Both the position numbers and the translations under genes were made by a program. 64,000 bases of DNA from NCBI RefSeq assembly GCF_021347895.1, contig NC_067113.1, positions 1 to 64,000 on the forward strand, written 5' to 3'. This DNA is from Acanthochromis polyacanthus. Taxonomy: Eukaryota > Chordata > Actinopteri > Pomacentridae. How positions within the stretch are numbered: position 1 is the stretch's first letter; each line of letters starts with the position of its first letter. Below, piece by piece: positions 61,454 through 64,000 of this stretch. Below the pieces are notes generated by a model. The model was not told the origin of the DNA, ran no database searches, and saw only the letters and a list, made by a program, of their open reading frames with translations.

Positions 61454-64000
61454 CCCAAATCCTGCAGATTCTGTTGTTATAATGAGATTTTCAACATGTG
61501 TGGCTGTTGCTTTTAGCATCCTCCACTCAGCATACTGTGGTCACACTATCCAGACATGTCTTTCATTCTTTCCCATTCTTACCTCCAACCCTTCTTTTGC
61601 ACAATGAGAAAACCCCATGAGAAAAGCTGCTGAATGACGGCGGAGTATCACAGCTTTTCACTGTATGGGTATATGAGCAGGTGAGACATGTCCGGAAGGA
61701 ATCAAAGTCTTTTCAGACTGCTAGATGTGTGCATGTGTGCGGGAGGATGTGAGAACACTAAGGGTCTGTCAGGAGAATTCTAGGTCTGCTCATGTCTCCA
61801 AGATAAACCCTTGGATGCACGCACACAATCACACACACACATCATCTTTTGTGTGTGGTGGTGGTTTCAAAAGCTCAGAACAGACAGCCTTTCCCCTTTA
61901 AATGTATTATACTTTTTCGGTGCATGAAGCCAAATCTAACTGCATTAATAAGGTGACATCTCTAAAACTGTCTCTGAATTGTAATGATTCACATACCTGC
62001 TTTTCAGGCACTTTGCTGTGAAATTTATCTGCAAGAGAAAGCATAGTGAAATATTAGACCTTGAGGCAATTCCGACCCAGACTATATATTTTAATAAAGA
62101 CAAATTGAATGAATCATAAAAATCCTCTCTGATACACATCACATCTCTCACTCCATTTCAAGGTGAGTCTTTAGAATTTTTGTATATTGAGAATCAGGCT
62201 CATTAAAACAAAGTCAAATGCAATAAAACGTCTGTAAAAAAAAAAAAAAAAAGGGCTTCTGTTACAGAGCAGACCAAAAATCCCTCATGTATGTAAGTAC
62301 ATTTCAGTAGTGATGTTTTTACAGAAACTTTTTCTTGGGAACAAGTATTTTGTAAGGAACCTAGTACAGACACTTTTTAGGTGGGGGTAGTAATGGTACA
62401 CTTTGCTAATTTTACTCATATGTTTTTATTTTGTTTATACACCCATCTAAAAACATACTATTTCACTTTTAAGTTACAGCCAGGAATAATCAAAATGGAG
62501 CCTCCAAGAATTCTGCTGGTCAATACAGTTCAGATTTGGTTGTTAATTTTTCCACAGGCTGAAGTTGGAGAAAATTTGAGACTGTTGTATTTTTCAGATG
62601 TTAGCAGATTAGTTTGCCTTATCTCCCAAACCACTGACCCAGCTGTGCTAATGAAAATCACAAACTGGGAAAGGAAGTCGTGGGAAAGTTCTTGGACTTC
62701 TTTTCGTAAAATTCGAAAATTCACTGTGTGTCCCTTTGAGCCATCAGCATGACATACCCAAGTCAAATGATCAACAAATGATGATTCTCGACCCGACAAA
62801 GGGTCCTACCATACCACCCAATCAAACTAAAACAGAATAGAAAACATGGATGACAGTTTACCTCTAATACCATAGATGCAGAAATTCTTCCGAGTCAACG
62901 AACCAGTGAAATTTAACCTGCTTTGATACCCCTGAGTCACAATAAATAACTAGAAAACAGTACTGCTGAAGTAAAAAGTTTGTGAGGTCTGTCGGATTAT
63001 TATGAAGCTAATGCATAGTGATGTTTCTGCAAAGTCTGCAAGACAGTAAACGTACACCACACCTGTAATCACAATATTCACCTTGCAAAGCCTTGAATTT
63101 AGTCTCTCTTTTGAAGTTCACACTGCAGACTGTGAGTTTATCAGTATGACAGGGAGGACCACTGTCAGTCCAAATTTGTCAGCATCATTGTGATGATGTA
63201 GTTGAATCATTGTGAGGCCAACGACGACAGAGTATACATTTCTGAACAACTTCTCATCCTTCCAAGGTGCACAAAGTCATAAATTCCAGGCACATTAGCT
63301 GTATAGGACAAAGTTAAGGTGAGACCAAATCATTGTGGCTTGTTATCGTCATAAGGGCCATCATAAAACACTCAAAGTATATAGAATTGAACTTTATTAA
63401 GCATGATGAAATATATTTTATCAAGATCCATAGTCACACAAAACTCATTAATGAATTTGTGCCATATATAGATGGAGCAGGAACTCAAAGGTCACATCTT
63501 GAATTCAGTCAGAACTTATTGAAGGCAGGATCCATTTATGAGCACAGTATTTTCTGTTTGCCAGAAATAACACTCTGTTCATTTCTCTACAGCATATCAC
63601 TCAACATACATTATGCTATCTGCAGTACATTTCTCTCTAAAGACACTCATTGTTCAAATTCAAGTAAATTCAAACTTGAATTTGAAAGGATTCTGTTTCC
63701 TTTGGCAGGTTTTCTGGGTGACTGCCGTTGAGTCATTAACTAACAATGTCCGAGTAAGACATGCCTTCCCTGACAACAGAATCATTTATTAGTTGTAGAC
63801 AAATGAGTACCTTGTGTTTGTTCCTGAACTGAAATCATCTTTTCAGGTCATTTATGCTCAAATTATTATCTAATTATCTGAGCTCACAATGGTTAAAGTC
63901 AGATATCAGATATTTGAGTATCAGGTTTTAATTTGACTGTTAAAAAAACTTTTAAGATTGCTGTAGGGAGATGGTTCAGAATGTTAATGCTCACTATAGA
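61454..64000. other. Non-coding right end of the window, no gene seen
   Basis: A poly-A run (about 62237-62253) is the only simple repeat of note. ORFs up to about 130 codons overlap on both strands and match nothing I recognise. Confidence 0.5.

Noticed and set aside
62381..62799. 123- and 89-codon ORFs on opposite strands
   Set aside because: They overlap each other, have no recognisable domain and lie in gene-poor AT-rich DNA.

Overview
This is vertebrate nuclear DNA, almost certainly from a teleost fish. The genes have many short introns, dinucleotide and minisatellite repeats are abundant, fish-type LINE sequence is present, and two neighbouring genes reproduce the vertebrate ACTA2/STAMBPL1 neighbourhood. 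No bacterial-type operon, CRISPR array or RNA gene was seen.

Left part (1-13.5 kb). A complete smooth-muscle-type alpha-actin gene (acta2-like, + strand) has a putative CCAAT/CArG-TATA promoter near 1626-1660, a non-coding exon ending at 1843, a 4.6-kb first intron with a perfect CArG box and a 32-bp minisatellite, eight coding exons (6472-8701, 377 codons) and a poly(A) signal at 9115. Intergenic DNA with a degenerate tandem repeat follows.

Middle (13.5-24.9 kb). A stambpl1-like gene (AMSH-LP, a K63-specific JAMM deubiquitinase) is present in two oppositely oriented halves. The catalytic C-terminal exons lie on the - strand (13863-20687), convergent with actin as in other vertebrates. The N-terminal exons lie on the + strand (20897-24406). 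The same intron minisatellite occurs at both inner ends in opposite orientation, so a block of about 20.88-24.87 kb is inverted. The N-terminal block is also full of single-base indels and ends in a 25-N gap, which points to an unpolished, mis-oriented contig. The last stambpl1 intron is almost entirely one 5.3-kb minisatellite.

Satellite block (24.9-48.9 kb), bounded by a 25-N gap and a 100-N gap. It is a mosaic of three related non-coding repeat families (here A, B, C), many joined by telomere-like (CCCTAA)n tracts, ending in about six nearly identical 1795-bp head-to-tail copies of A. All three families share an AGCTCATTT box (preceded by a TATA box in A and B) followed by a hammerhead-like CTGANGA-stem-GAAAC motif between complementary arms. 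The opposite strand of A and B carries tiny 'exons' of 21-25 nt between very good splice signals. I could find no reverse transcriptase or other long ORF in these units. They look like a non-autonomous, telomere-associated element, with Penelope-like elements the closest known analogue. This is the best candidate for an undescribed system in the window.

Right part (49.0-64.0 kb). A degraded CR1/L2-type LINE (49150-51080) is followed by gene-poor sequence with MITE-like insertions, a LINE 3' tail, simple repeats and a transposon-like insertion flanked by an 81-bp direct repeat. No host gene was recognised there.
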